A stretch of DNA of 64,000 nucleotides from Pseudomonas migulae NBRC 103157 (GCF_002091715.1 NZ_BDAG01000011.1:94522-158521); one strand, 5' to 3'; shown: positions 17,370 through 27,500, counted from the stretch's first letter. Numbers and translations: made by a program. Notes: generated by a model not told the origin, from the sequence alone.

Positions 17370-18446
17370 TCAGGTGCGAGCGCGTTTCGGCAGCACGTCC
17401 TTGAGCTTGGCATGCATGCTGCGCAAGGTATTTTCTGTAGCGGACCAGTCGATGCAGGCATCGGTGATCGACACGCCGTATTGCAGGTCGGCGAGGTCTT
17501 TCGGGATGGCCTGGCAGCCCCAGTTCAGGTGACTTTCGACCATCAGGCCGATGATCGACTGGTTGCCTTCGAGGATCTGGTTGGCGACGTTCTCCATCAC
17601 CAGCGGTTGCAGTGCCGGGTCCTTGTTGGAGTTGGCGTGGCTGCAATCGACCATGATGTTCGGCTTGATCTTCGCTTTGTTCAGCGCTTGCTCGCACAGT
17701 GCGACGCTGACCGAATCGTAGTTCGGTTTGCCGTTACCGCCGCGCAGCACCACGTGACCATAGGCATTGCCCTTGGTGGTGACGATCGACACGCCGCCTT
17801 CCTGGTTGATCCCCAGGAAACGATGCGGGCTGGAAACCGATTGCAGGGCGTTGATAGCCACGGTCAGGCCGCCGTCGGTGCCGTTCTTGAAGCCGACGGC
17901 CGAAGACAGGCCGGAGGCCATTTCACGGTGAGTCTGGGATTCAGTGGTGCGCGCGCCGATGGCCGACCAGCTGATCAGGTCCTGCAGGTACTGCGGGGAG
18001 ATCGGGTCGAGGGCTTCGGTCGCGGTTGGCAGGCCCATCTCGGCCAGGTCCAGCAACAGCTGACGACCGATGTGCAGACCGTCCTGAATCTTGAAGGAGT
18101 CGTCCAGGTACGGGTCGTTGATCAAGCCTTTCCAGCCGACGGTGGTGCGTGGCTTCTCGAAATACACGCGCATGACCAGATACAAGGTATCGGACACTTC
18201 CGCGGCCAGCACCTTCAGGCGCTCGGCGTATTCGTGGGCAGCCTTGATGTCGTGGATCGAGCACGGCCCGATGACGACAAACAGGCGATGGTCGGTGCCA
18301 TCCAGGATGTTGCGAATGACTTCGCGACCCTTGGTGACGGTGCGCAGGGCAGCGTCGCTCAGAGGGATATCACGCTTGAGCTGATCGGGAGTGATCAGCG
18401 TCTCGTTGGAGGCGACGTTTAGGTCGTTGATCGGTAAATCAGCCAT
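17370..18446 (-). CDS. 3-deoxy-7-phosphoheptulonate synthase, class I
   Basis: This enzyme condenses phosphoenolpyruvate and erythrose 4-phosphate in the first step of the shikimate pathway. The 358-residue protein has VVIGPCSIHD with the metal-ligand cysteine, MRVYFEKPRTTVGWKGLINDP, GARTTESQTHREMASGLS, and DCSHANSNKDP. It is an AroF/G/H-type enzyme, so aromatic amino acid feedback is expected, but which amino acid cannot be assigned. A class II isozyme is encoded at 32744. Confidence 0.95.
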   Translation of the reverse strand: MADLPINDLNVASNETLITPDQLKRDIPLSDAALRTVTKGREVIRNILDGTDHRLFVVIGPCSIHDIKAAHEYAERLKVLAAEVSDTLYLVMRVYFEKPRTTVGWKGLINDPYLDDSFKIQDGLHIGRQLLLDLAEMGLPTATEALDPISPQYLQDLISWSAIGARTTESQTHREMASGLSSAVGFKNGTDGGLTVAINALQSVSSPHRFLGINQEGGVSIVTTKGNAYGHVVLRGGNGKPNYDSVSVALCEQALNKAKIKPNIMVDCSHANSNKDPALQPLVMENVANQILEGNQSIIGLMVESHLNWGCQAIPKDLADLQYGVSITDACIDWSATENTLRSMHAKLKDVLPKRART

Positions 18447-18608
18447 CGTTTACTCGTCAGGTCACGGGTGCCGGCCGCCAGCGAACCCGCGCGGCGGAGC
18501 ACAGCAAATTAAGCGCGTCGGGGAGCGGAACCTTAGCGCGTTACACCGTGGCTCGACAATGGGCAGACAGCGGTTTTAGGGGCATTCGCAACGAATTGAT
18601 AACGTCCC

Positions 18609-19052
18609 TTAATCCATCACCGCCTGTGCAAATGCCCTGCGAACCGTGTCGTGAGAGAACTCGTCGGCGTGTTGCTGGACCCATTCGAGGGCCAGCGCCT
18701 GGGTTTCCTGCAGGTCGTCGTGGGCGTCATGCTGGCGACAATAACGTTCGATCTGGCACACCTGTTCGCCCATCCGGGCACTGAACATCATCTGCTCGTC
18801 GACAAAGGCAATGCCCACCAGATAACCGTGTTTGCGTCGCAGGCACCAGGCTACATAGCCCAGAAAACGCAAGTCGGGGTTCAAGGTCGGTATGCGAACC
18901 TCCAGCGCCGTACCGTGGCGCCAGGCGCGGTGGTAATTGCAAGCCATGCCCCCGACGCTGATAGTGTGCAGCTGTTGTCGTGAAATACACTCAGGTTTCA
19001 ACAACGTTAATTCGACGGGTACATCGTCAGGATGAGGAATAAAACGTCCCAT
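18609..19052 (-). CDS. PilZ-domain protein with degenerate c-di-GMP motif
   Basis: The 147-residue protein resembles single PilZ domains (VPVELTLLKPECISRQQLHTISVGGMACNY...LRFLGYVAWCLRRKHGYLVGIAFVD). The usual RxxxR lacks its second arginine near the N-terminus, and the (D/N)xSxxG motif reads TISVGG, so c-di-GMP binding is uncertain. A C-terminal helical extension follows. GGAG lies nine bases before the ATG at 19052; a longer start at 19067 (MESVL) is possible. Its ATG overlaps that of the divergent thioredoxin-like gene. Confidence 0.8.
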   Translation of the reverse strand: MGRFIPHPDDVPVELTLLKPECISRQQLHTISVGGMACNYHRAWRHGTALEVRIPTLNPDLRFLGYVAWCLRRKHGYLVGIAFVDEQMMFSARMGEQVCQIERYCRQHDAHDDLQETQALALEWVQQHADEFSHDTVRRAFAQAVMD

Positions 19053-19437
19053 GAGCACGGACTCCATGTGTCGGCCATCTGACATTGTTTCCCCCAGTAT
19101 AGTGGTCGAATCGGAACTGACCGATTTCGACGCCGACCAACGGTTGCTGGCGATGAGCGGGGTGTCGCTGGTCATATTCACCAGCGTCGGCTGCGCCAGC
19201 TGCCGTTTTGCCCGTGAGCAATTGCCAAGGCTCGATCTGCATGTCGACCGCTTGTGCTGGATCGATGCCGGGGACAATGGCGGGGTGGTCGAGCGTTATC
19301 AGGTCTTTCATTTGCCGGCGCTGTTTGTGGTGCGCGACGGTGAGTTTTTCGGAGCGCTAAAATCGCGCCTGACCAGCAACGAGCTCAATGCGGCCGTGAC
19401 TCAGGCGTTGACCAGAACAGCAGAGGAGTTGCCATGA
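19051..19437 (+). CDS. Thioredoxin-like protein
   Basis: The 128-residue protein has a thioredoxin fold with active site VGCASCRFAREQLPRL (CASC) and the cis-proline motif HLPALFVVRDG. CxxC residues differ from classical CGPC, so redox potential and partners may differ. GAGGAA lies 11 bases before the ATG. It overlaps the PanE-like gene downstream by four bases (ATGA), so the two are probably co-translated. The start codon overlaps that of the PilZ gene on the other strand. Confidence 0.85.
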   Translation: MSTDSMCRPSDIVSPSIVVESELTDFDADQRLLAMSGVSLVIFTSVGCASCRFAREQLPRLDLHVDRLCWIDAGDNGGVVERYQVFHLPALFVVRDGEFFGALKSRLTSNELNAAVTQALTRTAEELP

Positions 19438-20390
19438 CGGGTGCAGTTGCCAAACCGACCATTGGTATTATCGGGACCGGTGCGATCGGTGGTTTCTATG
19501 GGTTGATGCTGGCGCGTGCCGGTTTCGACGTGCATTTTCTGTTGCGCAGCGAATTTTCGGTGGTGGCCGAACGCGGGTTGCAACTCGACAGTGCGGTGCA
19601 CGGTGCGCTGGCGCTGAATCCGGTACAGGCCTATTCATCGGCCGAAGACATGCCGCTCTGCGACTGGTTGCTGGTGGGCGCGAAGACCACCAGCAATGCC
19701 GGTCTGGCGCCGGCGATCATTCAAGCGGCGGCACCGAACGCCAAGGTGCTGTTGCTGCAAAACGGCCTGGACGTCGAGGACAGTCTGCGAGCCTTGCTTC
19801 CGGATTCCCTGCACCTGCTCGGCGGGCTCTGCCTGATCTGCGTCCATCGCACCGGCCCCGGTGCGATCACTCATCAGGCCCTTGGTGCGGTGAACGTCGG
19901 TTACCACAGTGGCCCCGCCACCGATGAACAGGCGCGTATGGCAATTGTCGAGGAAGGCGCCGGGTTGTTCCGCAGCGCCGGCATCGACTCCCAGGCCATG
20001 CCGAACCTGCATCAGGCGCGCTGGCAGAAACTGGTCTGGAATATCCCTTACAACGGCCTGTCGGTTCTGCTCGGCGCGGGCACCACACCGTTGATGGCCG
20101 ATGCCGACAGCCGGGAACTGATCAAGGCCTTGATGGCCGAAGTGGTTCAGGGTGCCAAGGCCTGCGGTCACGACATGCCGGCCGGTTACGCCGACTATCT
20201 GTTCATGATGACCGAAAAAATGCCGGACTACTGGCCGAGCATGTACCACGATTTTCTGCACAAGCGACCGCTGGAACTGGAGGCGATTTACGCCCGGCCA
20301 CTGGCGGCAGCCAAGGCCGCCGGCTGCGAATTGCCACGAATCGAAGCGTTGTATCGCGGTTTGCGTTTTATCGATCGACGCAACACCTGA
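19434..20390 (+). CDS. Putative 2-dehydropantoate 2-reductase (PanE/ApbA family)
   Basis: The 318-residue protein has the NADP-binding GIIGTGAIGGFYGLMLARAG at residues 11-30 and the family features VGAKTTSNA, LLQNGLDVED and WQKLVWNIPYNGLS. PanE reduces ketopantoate to pantoate in coenzyme A synthesis, but many pseudomonads encode several paralogues of unknown substrate, and no pantothenate genes are nearby. It is translationally coupled to the thioredoxin-like gene. Confidence 0.87.
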   Translation: MTGAVAKPTIGIIGTGAIGGFYGLMLARAGFDVHFLLRSEFSVVAERGLQLDSAVHGALALNPVQAYSSAEDMPLCDWLLVGAKTTSNAGLAPAIIQAAAPNAKVLLLQNGLDVEDSLRALLPDSLHLLGGLCLICVHRTGPGAITHQALGAVNVGYHSGPATDEQARMAIVEEGAGLFRSAGIDSQAMPNLHQARWQKLVWNIPYNGLSVLLGAGTTPLMADADSRELIKALMAEVVQGAKACGHDMPAGYADYLFMMTEKMPDYWPSMYHDFLHKRPLELEAIYARPLAAAKAAGCELPRIEALYRGLRFIDRRNT

Positions 20391-20415
20391 GTCGATCAAC
20401 CCGAGGGGGAAGGGC

Positions 20416-21321
20416 ATGGCAAAGACGATTGACGACAAACTGGTGCTGGCGATTTCTTCGCGCGCGCTGTTCGACCTGAGCGAAAGCCACAAGGTTTACC
20501 TGTCGAGCGGCGTCGAGGCCTACCGGCAATATCAGATCGAACACGAAGACGAAATCCTCGAGCCCGGTGATGCCTTCCCGTTGGTGGAAAAACTCCTCAG
20601 CCTCAATACCCGCCTCGGCCGCGCCAGGGTCGAGGTGATCCTGGTGTCGCGCAACAGCGCCGACACCGGGCTGCGGGTGTTCAACTCGATTCACCATTAC
20701 GGACTGGCGATCTCCCGTGCGGCGTTTGTCGGTGGGCGCAGTCCGTATCCGTATCTCAAAGCGTTTGGTTGCGACCTGTTTCTGTCGACCCACGCCGAAG
20801 ACGTGCGCAGTGCACTGGATGCCGGTTTCGCGGCGGCGACCATTCTGTCGGGCGGGGCCAGCCGTGCTGCTAGCGATGAATTGCGGATTGCCTTCGACGG
20901 TGACGCAGTGCTGTTTTCCGACGAGTCGGAGCGTGTTTATCAGTCGGGCGGCCTGGAAGCGTTTCAGGCCAGCGAACGCGAAAGTGCCCGCGAGCCACTG
21001 CGCGGCGGGCCGTTCAAAGGCTTTCTCGCGGCGCTCAATCTGTTGCAGCGCGAGTTCCCGGAGGACGCCTGTCCGATCCGCACCGCGTTGGTCACCGCCC
21101 GTTCGGCGCCCGCCCATGAGCGGGTGATCCGCACGTTGCGCGAGTGGGACATTCGCCTGGATGAGTCGTTGTTTCTCGGTGGCCTGACCAAGTCCGCCTT
21201 CCTCGAAGCCTTTGCCGCCGACGTGTTTTTCGACGATCAGGCCGGCCATTGCGAGTTGGCCCGCGAGGTGGTCGCTACCGGTCATGTGCCCCATGGCATA
21301 AGCAACGAGCAAAAGGTTTAA
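20416..21321 (+). CDS. 5'-nucleotidase (cytosolic type 1 family)
   Basis: The 301-residue protein matches bacterial members of the cytosolic 5'-nucleotidase 1A/1B family, HAD-like enzymes that hydrolyse nucleoside monophosphates. Recognisable parts are LVLAISSRALFDLSESH, VEVILVSRNSADTGLRVFNSI, DLFLSTHAEDVRSALDAGFAAA and FLGGLTKSAFLEAFAADVFFDDQ. GAGGGGGAAGG precedes the ATG. It is 25 bp downstream of the PanE-like gene and may be in its operon. Confidence 0.88.
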   Translation: MAKTIDDKLVLAISSRALFDLSESHKVYLSSGVEAYRQYQIEHEDEILEPGDAFPLVEKLLSLNTRLGRARVEVILVSRNSADTGLRVFNSIHHYGLAISRAAFVGGRSPYPYLKAFGCDLFLSTHAEDVRSALDAGFAAATILSGGASRAASDELRIAFDGDAVLFSDESERVYQSGGLEAFQASERESAREPLRGGPFKGFLAALNLLQREFPEDACPIRTALVTARSAPAHERVIRTLREWDIRLDESLFLGGLTKSAFLEAFAADVFFDDQAGHCELAREVVATGHVPHGISNEQKV

Positions 21322-21415
21322 GCCCGCCGTTCAACGCGTTACGCGGGACGTCGTGTTCGCCAAGGCACTGCTAAGCTGAATCAATCTCCGCCATGTTGGC
21401 ACTCGAGGAGGTCAT

Positions 21416-21919
21416 ATGATTCGTTCGATGCTGTATGCCACTGACCTCGGTCTGTACGCACCGTTAGTGATGCAGCATGCCCTGGAGCTGGCTCGAACAT
21501 TCGATGCTGACTTGTATGTGGTGCACGCGGTTGAGCCGATGGGGTTGTTTGCCGAATCGGTGCTTCAGAGTTACCTCGATGAACAGGCGTTGAACGAGTT
21601 TCACAGTCAGGGCCTGAACACCGTTATTGCCAGTATCGAGCAGCGGGTGCTCGACAGTTTTCGTGAGGAGTTGGGGGACGAGGGTGCGCACGATCTGGAC
21701 CGGATTCAGGCGGTGCGGGTGCTTCAGGGCGATCCGTCGCAGGTGATTCTCGACCAGGCGCAGAAACTCTCCGTGGATTTGTTGATCGTAGGTAGTCATA
21801 GCCATGGTGCTGGCGCGGAAACGCCGTTGGGCAGGACCGCAGCGCGGGTGTTGCAGTTGGCTCGAGTTCCGGTCTATCTGGTGCCGCTGGTGGAGCGCCG
21901 TCGCAAGGGCGATCGCTAG
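21416..21919 (+). CDS. Universal stress protein (UspA family)
   Basis: The 167-residue single Usp domain starts IRSMLYATDLGLYAPLVMQHALELARTFDADLYVVHAVE and ends with the nucleotide-loop pattern VGSHSHGAGAETPLGRTAARVLQLARVPVYLV (G-2x-G-9x-G type), so it probably binds ATP. AGGAGG eight bases before the ATG is a strong ribosome site. It stands alone between the nucleotidase and cysB. Confidence 0.92.
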   Translation: MIRSMLYATDLGLYAPLVMQHALELARTFDADLYVVHAVEPMGLFAESVLQSYLDEQALNEFHSQGLNTVIASIEQRVLDSFREELGDEGAHDLDRIQAVRVLQGDPSQVILDQAQKLSVDLLIVGSHSHGAGAETPLGRTAARVLQLARVPVYLVPLVERRRKGDR

Positions 21920-22034
21920 CACACGACTGGAACATGAATAGTGGCGTTTTGATGAAAAAGTTCTAGATTTATTCTTCAAACCATTAATATAGTTATATAC
22001 CGTCGCTGATGCCCGTGGCGTCTACCTGCTTTGA

Positions 22035-23018
<984 letters not shown>

Positions 23019-23022
23019 TTTT

Positions 23023-23505
23023 TTAGACCGCCTCGGTAACGGAAAACTGTTGCCGAGCGCCCGCCACCAGAATCTCCACCTCGTCCCCTTCGAACTTGCC
23101 CAGCAAGCTTTTGCCCAGCGGTGAGCGAGGGGTGATGACGGTAATCATTTGTCCCACCAGATCGACCTTCAAACCCGCTGCATCGGGGGCCAGAAACAGC
23201 CATTGTTCACGACCCTTTTCGTCTTCCAGACCCAGCAGGGCGCCGACTTCGATGCCGCGCTGATCGTCGTAAGGCCGCAGCGCCAGGTTCTGGCACAGCG
23301 TCAGCGATTGCCTGATTTCCTCGACCCGTTTCGCCTGCCCGGCTGCCAGGTATGACGCCTCCAGCCCCAGTGTGTCGTACTTGTTTTCGGCGATGTTTTC
23401 TTCGTGGGTCGCGGTTTCGTACGCGGTTTGCGCGGCACGTTCGGCGATGTCGAGGTCGACACGCAGCTTGTCGAGAATCAGTTGATGGACCGTCTGTTTA
23501 TTCAT
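23023..23505 (-). CDS. GreA/GreB-family elongation factor-like protein
   Basis: The 160-residue protein has an N-terminal helical pair and a C-terminal Gre/FKBP-like domain ending PLGKSLLGKFEGDEVEILV. The N-terminal segment (ETATHEENIAENKYDTLGLEASYLAAGQAKRVEEI) resembles a Gre coiled coil with an acidic tip, so RNA polymerase secondary-channel binding is plausible; cleavage activity is not shown. The ATG at 23505 follows the membrane-protein stop by two bases, suggesting coupling. greB proper is at 10247. Confidence 0.85.
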   Translation of the reverse strand: MNKQTVHQLILDKLRVDLDIAERAAQTAYETATHEENIAENKYDTLGLEASYLAAGQAKRVEEIRQSLTLCQNLALRPYDDQRGIEVGALLGLEDEKGREQWLFLAPDAAGLKVDLVGQMITVITPRSPLGKSLLGKFEGDEVEILVAGARQQFSVTEAV

Positions 23506-23507
23506 GG

Positions 23508-23918
23508 TCAGTCGCAGAATTGCAGGACGTTGGCGCGGCTTTTTTCGCTTGGCGCGGTCTGGTCCTGTTGCAGCCAGAACTGGCATTTCGGATTGGCCAG
23601 ATTACGGCTGGTGCTGCGGGCCTGATCCAGTCGTTGCTGCTGCTCGTTCTTGCGCAGGTTCTCTTCGTATTGATCGAACAGCGGGCTCTGCGGCGGAAGA
23701 TCCGGCACCGGTTGTGCGACCACGGGTGGTTTCGCCAGTTGCTCTATCGCCTGCGCGACCGGCGCCAATTGATCGCTGAATAACAGTCGGGAAGCGAGCC
23801 AGCAGGTCAGCGCGATGGCGAGGAATCCCAGCCACAGTCCGAGGGCAATGCTGCCGGTCAGTTGCAGGGCATTGAGCTGAATCGGCAAGGGGCGGCGCGG
23901 GTTGGGGCGGTAGGGCAT
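23508..23918 (-). CDS. Hypothetical single-pass membrane protein
   Basis: I do not recognise a family. The 136-residue protein has a basic N-terminus (PYRPNPRRPLPIQ), one transmembrane helix at about residues 23-44 (IALGLWLGFLAIALTCWLASRLLF), a proline-rich linker (PPVVAQPVPDLPPQS) and a Gln/Arg-rich C-terminal region with two cysteines (NPKCQFW...LQFCD). Topology with a periplasmic C-terminus fits the positive-inside rule. It is the first gene of a two-gene operon with the Gre-like factor. Confidence 0.75.
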   Translation of the reverse strand: MPYRPNPRRPLPIQLNALQLTGSIALGLWLGFLAIALTCWLASRLLFSDQLAPVAQAIEQLAKPPVVAQPVPDLPPQSPLFDQYEENLRKNEQQQRLDQARSTSRNLANPKCQFWLQQDQTAPSEKSRANVLQFCD

Positions 23919-24042
23919 GACTGCCTCCTGGCGGGTGGGCGCGGGCGAGTGGCGATTGTCGCATGAAGATTAATCGCCGTCGGCTCTTCTGCACGGAGTA
24001 ATTTATGCGGACAATCGGCGCCTTTGCCAACGGGAGCCTGGA

Positions 24043-25200
24043 ATGCCTGAAATGCCTCAAATGAAAAGCCGCTGGCGCTGGGACATTTTTTGCGCCGTGG
24101 TCGACAACTTTGGCGACATCGGCGTGACCTGGCGTCTGGCCCGACAACTGGTCACCGAGCATTCGCTGGAAGTGCGTTTGTGGGTCGATGATCTGCGGGC
24201 CTTCGAGCGGCTCTGCCCAGAGATCGACATCCATGTCGCGCAGCAGTGGCAGGACGGTGTCGAAGTCCGGCAATGGCCAGCCGACTGGTTGCCCACCGAC
24301 GCCGCCGATGTCGTAATCGCTGCATTCGCCTGCCAGCTGCCGAGTGCCTACATGGACGCCATGGCCGCGCGGGAAAAGCCGCCGTTGTGGATGAACCTCG
24401 ACTATCTGAGTGCCGAAGACTGGGTTGTCGGCTGCCACGGTTTGCCGTCGGTGAAATACAAAAGCGTGCAGAAGTACTTTTTCTTTCCGGGGTTCCAGAA
24501 GGGCACCGGTGGCCTGCTGCGTGAAAGCGGATTGCTCGAGCGACGCCGGCAATTTCAGCAAAGCCCCGAGGCTCAGCGAAAATTCCTGCAAGAGTTAGGG
24601 ATTAATCATGCACAAGGCGCGCAGCTGATCTCGCTGTTTGCCTATGAAAATACCGGCCTGGCGAGTTGGCTGGAGGTCATGGCCGCCGATTCGACGCCTA
24701 CGCATCTGCTGGTGCCCGAAGGGCGGATTCTGGGTGATGTCGAGCGTTGGCTCGGTGTCGACGGATTGGCGGCGGGCGCCGTGCATGTGCGCGAGGCCTT
24801 GACCGTGCAAGTGCTGCCGTTCGTCCGACAGGAGCAATACGATCACTTGCTCTGGTGCTGCGATTTCAACGCTGTGCGCGGCGAAGATTCGTTTGTCCGC
24901 GCCCAATGGGCGGGCCGGCCACTGCTCTGGCACATCTATCGGCAGGACGAAGACATTCACCTGGACAAGCTCGAAGCCTTCCTGACGCTGTACACAAAAG
25001 ACCTGTCTGCGCCTGCCCGCGAGGCGATCAGCGGGCTTTGGCGTGCGTGGAATGCCGGGCATGATATGTCGGGTCACTGGCTGACGACCCGTAAACACTG
25101 GCCGGAACTGCAAAAACATGCCGAAGCGTGGTGTCTGGAACAAGCCTTGCAGGCAGATCTTGCCGCGGCGCTGGTACAGTTTTACCTAAATTGGATATGA
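24043..25200 (+). CDS. earP: EF-P arginine rhamnosyltransferase EarP
   Basis: EarP transfers rhamnose from dTDP-rhamnose to arginine 32 of elongation factor P. The 385-residue GT-B protein begins WDIFCAVVDNFGDIGVTWRLARQL, with the conserved FGDIGV aspartate region of the family. The C-terminal half has FVRQEQYDHLLWCCDFNAVRGEDSFVRAQWAGRP, the nucleotide-sugar site. GGGAG lies six bases before the ATG. efp follows 48 bp downstream, and its arginine 32 is present, so the modification pair is complete here (rhamnose synthesis genes are elsewhere). Confidence 0.95.
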   Translation: MPEMPQMKSRWRWDIFCAVVDNFGDIGVTWRLARQLVTEHSLEVRLWVDDLRAFERLCPEIDIHVAQQWQDGVEVRQWPADWLPTDAADVVIAAFACQLPSAYMDAMAAREKPPLWMNLDYLSAEDWVVGCHGLPSVKYKSVQKYFFFPGFQKGTGGLLRESGLLERRRQFQQSPEAQRKFLQELGINHAQGAQLISLFAYENTGLASWLEVMAADSTPTHLLVPEGRILGDVERWLGVDGLAAGAVHVREALTVQVLPFVRQEQYDHLLWCCDFNAVRGEDSFVRAQWAGRPLLWHIYRQDEDIHLDKLEAFLTLYTKDLSAPAREAISGLWRAWNAGHDMSGHWLTTRKHWPELQKHAEAWCLEQALQADLAAALVQFYLNWI

Positions 25201-25248
25201 TACGCGGCCTAGATTTTTGTAAATCCCATCCAAATTCGGATATTCGCA

Positions 25249-25818
25249 ATGAAAACTGGTAAAGAACTGAAACCCGGTACCGTGATCCGTCTCGAAAACG
25301 ATCCTTGGCTGGTTCAGAAAGCTGAATTCACCAAGTCTGGTCGTAACAGCGCGATCATGAAGACCAAGCTGAAAAACCTGCTGACCGGTTACAAGACCGA
25401 GATCGTTTACAGCGCCGACGACAAACTGGACGACGTAATCCTCGACCGCAAAGAAGCGACCCTGTCCTTCATCAGCGGCGACACCTACACGTTCATGGAC
25501 ACCACCGACTACACCATGTACGAGCTGAACGCTGAAGACATCGAAGCCGTTCTGCCTTTCGTTGAAGAAGGCATGACCGATGTTTGCGAAGCGATCTTCT
25601 TCGAAGAGCGTCTGGTTTCCGTAGAACTGCCGACCACTATCGTGCGTCAGGTTGACTACACCGAAGGTTCCGCTCGCGGCGACACTTCCGGCAAGGTGAT
25701 GAAGCCTGCCAAACTGAAGAACGGTACCGAGCTGTCGGTTGCTGACTTCATCGAAATCGGCGACATGATCGAGATCGATACCCGCGAAGGCGGTTCCTAC
25801 AAAGGCCGTGCCAAATAA
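25249..25818 (+). CDS. efp: Elongation factor P (arginine-type)
   Basis: EF-P relieves ribosome stalling at polyproline. The 189-residue protein has the three beta domains; the domain I loop TKSGRNSA carries R32, the residue glycosylated by EarP, instead of the lysine used by EpmA systems. C-terminal [12 protein letters not shown] is typical. It follows earP directly and ends in an intrinsic terminator. Confidence 0.97.
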   Translation: MKTGKELKPGTVIRLENDPWLVQKAEFTKSGRNSAIMKTKLKNLLTGYKTEIVYSADDKLDDVILDRKEATLSFISGDTYTFMDTTDYTMYELNAEDIEAVLPFVEEGMTDVCEAIFFEERLVSVELPTTIVRQVDYTEGSARGDTSGKVMKPAKLKNGTELSVADFIEIGDMIEIDTREGGSYKGRAK

Positions 25819-25835
25819 GCACCGCTTCAGGAATG

Positions 25836-25867
25836 AAAAAGCCCGACCATTGAGTCGGGCTTTTTTG
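25836..25867 (+). terminator. efp terminator
   Basis: AAAAAGCCCGAC / GTCGGGCTTTTTT hairpin with a CATTGA loop. Confidence 0.92.
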
Positions 25868-25911
25868 TGCCTGTTGTCTGAAAAACGCAGACTGGGAAAA
25901 CGCCGAAAAAA

Positions 25912-25979
25912 CTGCAGGAGCCGGCTTGCTGGCGATCGCGTCCGTGAGACCGCTATCGCCAGCAAGCCGGCTCCTACAG
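25912..25979. repeat. REPIN, GCCGGCTTGCTGGCGAT family (short)
   Basis: Arms CTGCAGGAGCCGGCTTGC and GCAAGCCGGCTCCTACAG enclose a centre of only about 20 bases. Confidence 0.92.
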
Positions 25980-25989
25980 GGTGGAGGTG

Positions 25990-27006
25990 TTATTTCTTCA
26001 GGTGTTGCTTGAGCTCTTCAGACGCCTGCAACATCGCCGAGCGCACCGCTGGCACCTGGCTCACCACATTCAGCAAACCGTAATCGTGAATCATGCCGTT
26101 GTAGCGAACCGCCGTCACCGGCACACCGGCCTCGTCGAGTTTGCGGGCGTACGCCTCACCTTCATCGCGCAGCACATCGGCGCCGGCCGTTTGCACCAAC
26201 GCAGGTGGCAAGCCTTTGAGCTGGGCAGTGGTCGCTCGCAGTGGCGAAGCGTAGATCTCGTTACGTTGCTTGGCATCGGTGGTGTAGTTGTCCCAGAACC
26301 ACTTCATCATGTTTTTGGTGAGGAAGTGCCCCTCGGCAAACTGGTTGTAAGACGCCGTTTCAAAGTTTGCATCCGTCACCGGCCACAGCAGCACCTGGAA
26401 TTTGATCGCCGGGGTGCCTTTGTCCTTGGCCATCAGTGCAACCACGGCCGCCATGTTGCCGCCGACGCTGTTACCGGCCACGGCCAGACGCTTGCCGTCG
26501 ACGTTGATTTCTTTACCGTGCTCAGCCACCCATTTGGTCGCGGCGTAAGCCTGGTTGATTGCCACCGGGTAATGCGCTTCCGGCGACGGGGTGTAATTGA
26601 CGAACACCGCCGCTGCACCCGAGCCCGTGACCAGATCCCGAACCAACCGCTCGTGAGTCGGGAAATCCCCCAGCACCCAACCACCGCCGTGGAAGAACAT
26701 GAACACCGGCAGCTCGCCTTTGACCCCGGCCGGACGGACGATGGTCAGGCTGATCGGTTGGCCGTCGACTTGAATGGTCTTCTGGCTGACGTCCGCTTTT
26801 GGCAGCGTCAATTTCACCCCGGCTTGCGCGCCGACCAGAATGGCCCGGGCATCTTTCGGTGAAAGCTGTTCCATCGGTTTGCCGGTGCCGGCATTCAGCA
26901 CATCGAGGAACGCCTGGGTGTTGTGCTCAACCCCATCGCCCGCGAATGCACTGTGGATGGACAGGGCGAGAAGGGTACCGGTCAAGACTTTGCTGAAAGT
27001 GTTCAT
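25990..27006 (-). CDS. Exported alpha/beta hydrolase (HSL/lipase family)
   Basis: The 338-residue protein has a signal peptide (residues 1-22, ending HSAFA) and a hormone-sensitive-lipase-type fold: oxyanion motif FFHGGGWVLGD, nucleophile elbow GNSVGGN, and late catalytic Asp and His in AGADVLRDEG and YNGMIHDYGL. An esterase of short or medium acyl esters in the periplasm is likely. It lies 32 bp downstream of ohr on the same strand and might be read through from it. Confidence 0.9.
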   Translation of the reverse strand: MNTFSKVLTGTLLALSIHSAFAGDGVEHNTQAFLDVLNAGTGKPMEQLSPKDARAILVGAQAGVKLTLPKADVSQKTIQVDGQPISLTIVRPAGVKGELPVFMFFHGGGWVLGDFPTHERLVRDLVTGSGAAAVFVNYTPSPEAHYPVAINQAYAATKWVAEHGKEINVDGKRLAVAGNSVGGNMAAVVALMAKDKGTPAIKFQVLLWPVTDANFETASYNQFAEGHFLTKNMMKWFWDNYTTDAKQRNEIYASPLRATTAQLKGLPPALVQTAGADVLRDEGEAYARKLDEAGVPVTAVRYNGMIHDYGLLNVVSQVPAVRSAMLQASEELKQHLKK

Positions 27007-27038
27007 GTTCGTTTCCTGTTCGGTCGTGGAGTCAGCAG

Positions 27039-27458
27039 TTAGACGGTAACGTGCAGGCGCACATCGACGTTGCCACGGGTGGCGTTGGAGTAAGGGCAGA
27101 CCTGGTGGGCGGCGTCGACCAGGGATTGCGCATCGGCTTGTTCCAGACCAGGCAGGCTGACGTGCAGGTCGATGTCCAGGCCGAAACCACCAGGAATCTG
27201 ACCGATGCCGACATGGGCGGTGATCGAGGCGTCGACCGGGATGCTTCGTTTGGTCTGGCTGGCGACGAATTTCAGCGCGCCAATGAAGCAGGCCGAGTAA
27301 CCGGCAGCGAACAGTTGTTCAGGGTTGGTGGCAGCGCCGCCAGCACCACCGAGCTCTTTCGGGGTAGCAAGTTTGACGTCGAGGATGTTGTCGCTGGAAA
27401 CCGCACGACCATCACGGCCGCCAGTGGAGGTTGCGATTGCGGTGTAGAGAGTTTGCAT
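27039..27458 (-). CDS. ohr: Organic hydroperoxide resistance protein Ohr
   Basis: Ohr reduces organic hydroperoxides using two cysteines and lipoyl thiols. The 139-residue protein has the peroxidatic cysteine in AAGYSACFIGAL and the resolving cysteine in VCPYSNATRGNVDV, both in canonical context. The ATG at 27458 has GAGG ten bases before it. The regulator OhrR is encoded upstream, and three related GCGCGC palindromes lie between 27501 and 27557. Confidence 0.96.
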   Translation of the reverse strand: MQTLYTAIATSTGGRDGRAVSSDNILDVKLATPKELGGAGGAATNPEQLFAAGYSACFIGALKFVASQTKRSIPVDASITAHVGIGQIPGGFGLDIDLHVSLPGLEQADAQSLVDAAHQVCPYSNATRGNVDVRLHVTV

Positions 27459-27500
27459 GGTGTGAGCCTCGTTTGGATTTGTTTGTTTTGCGCTAAATGT

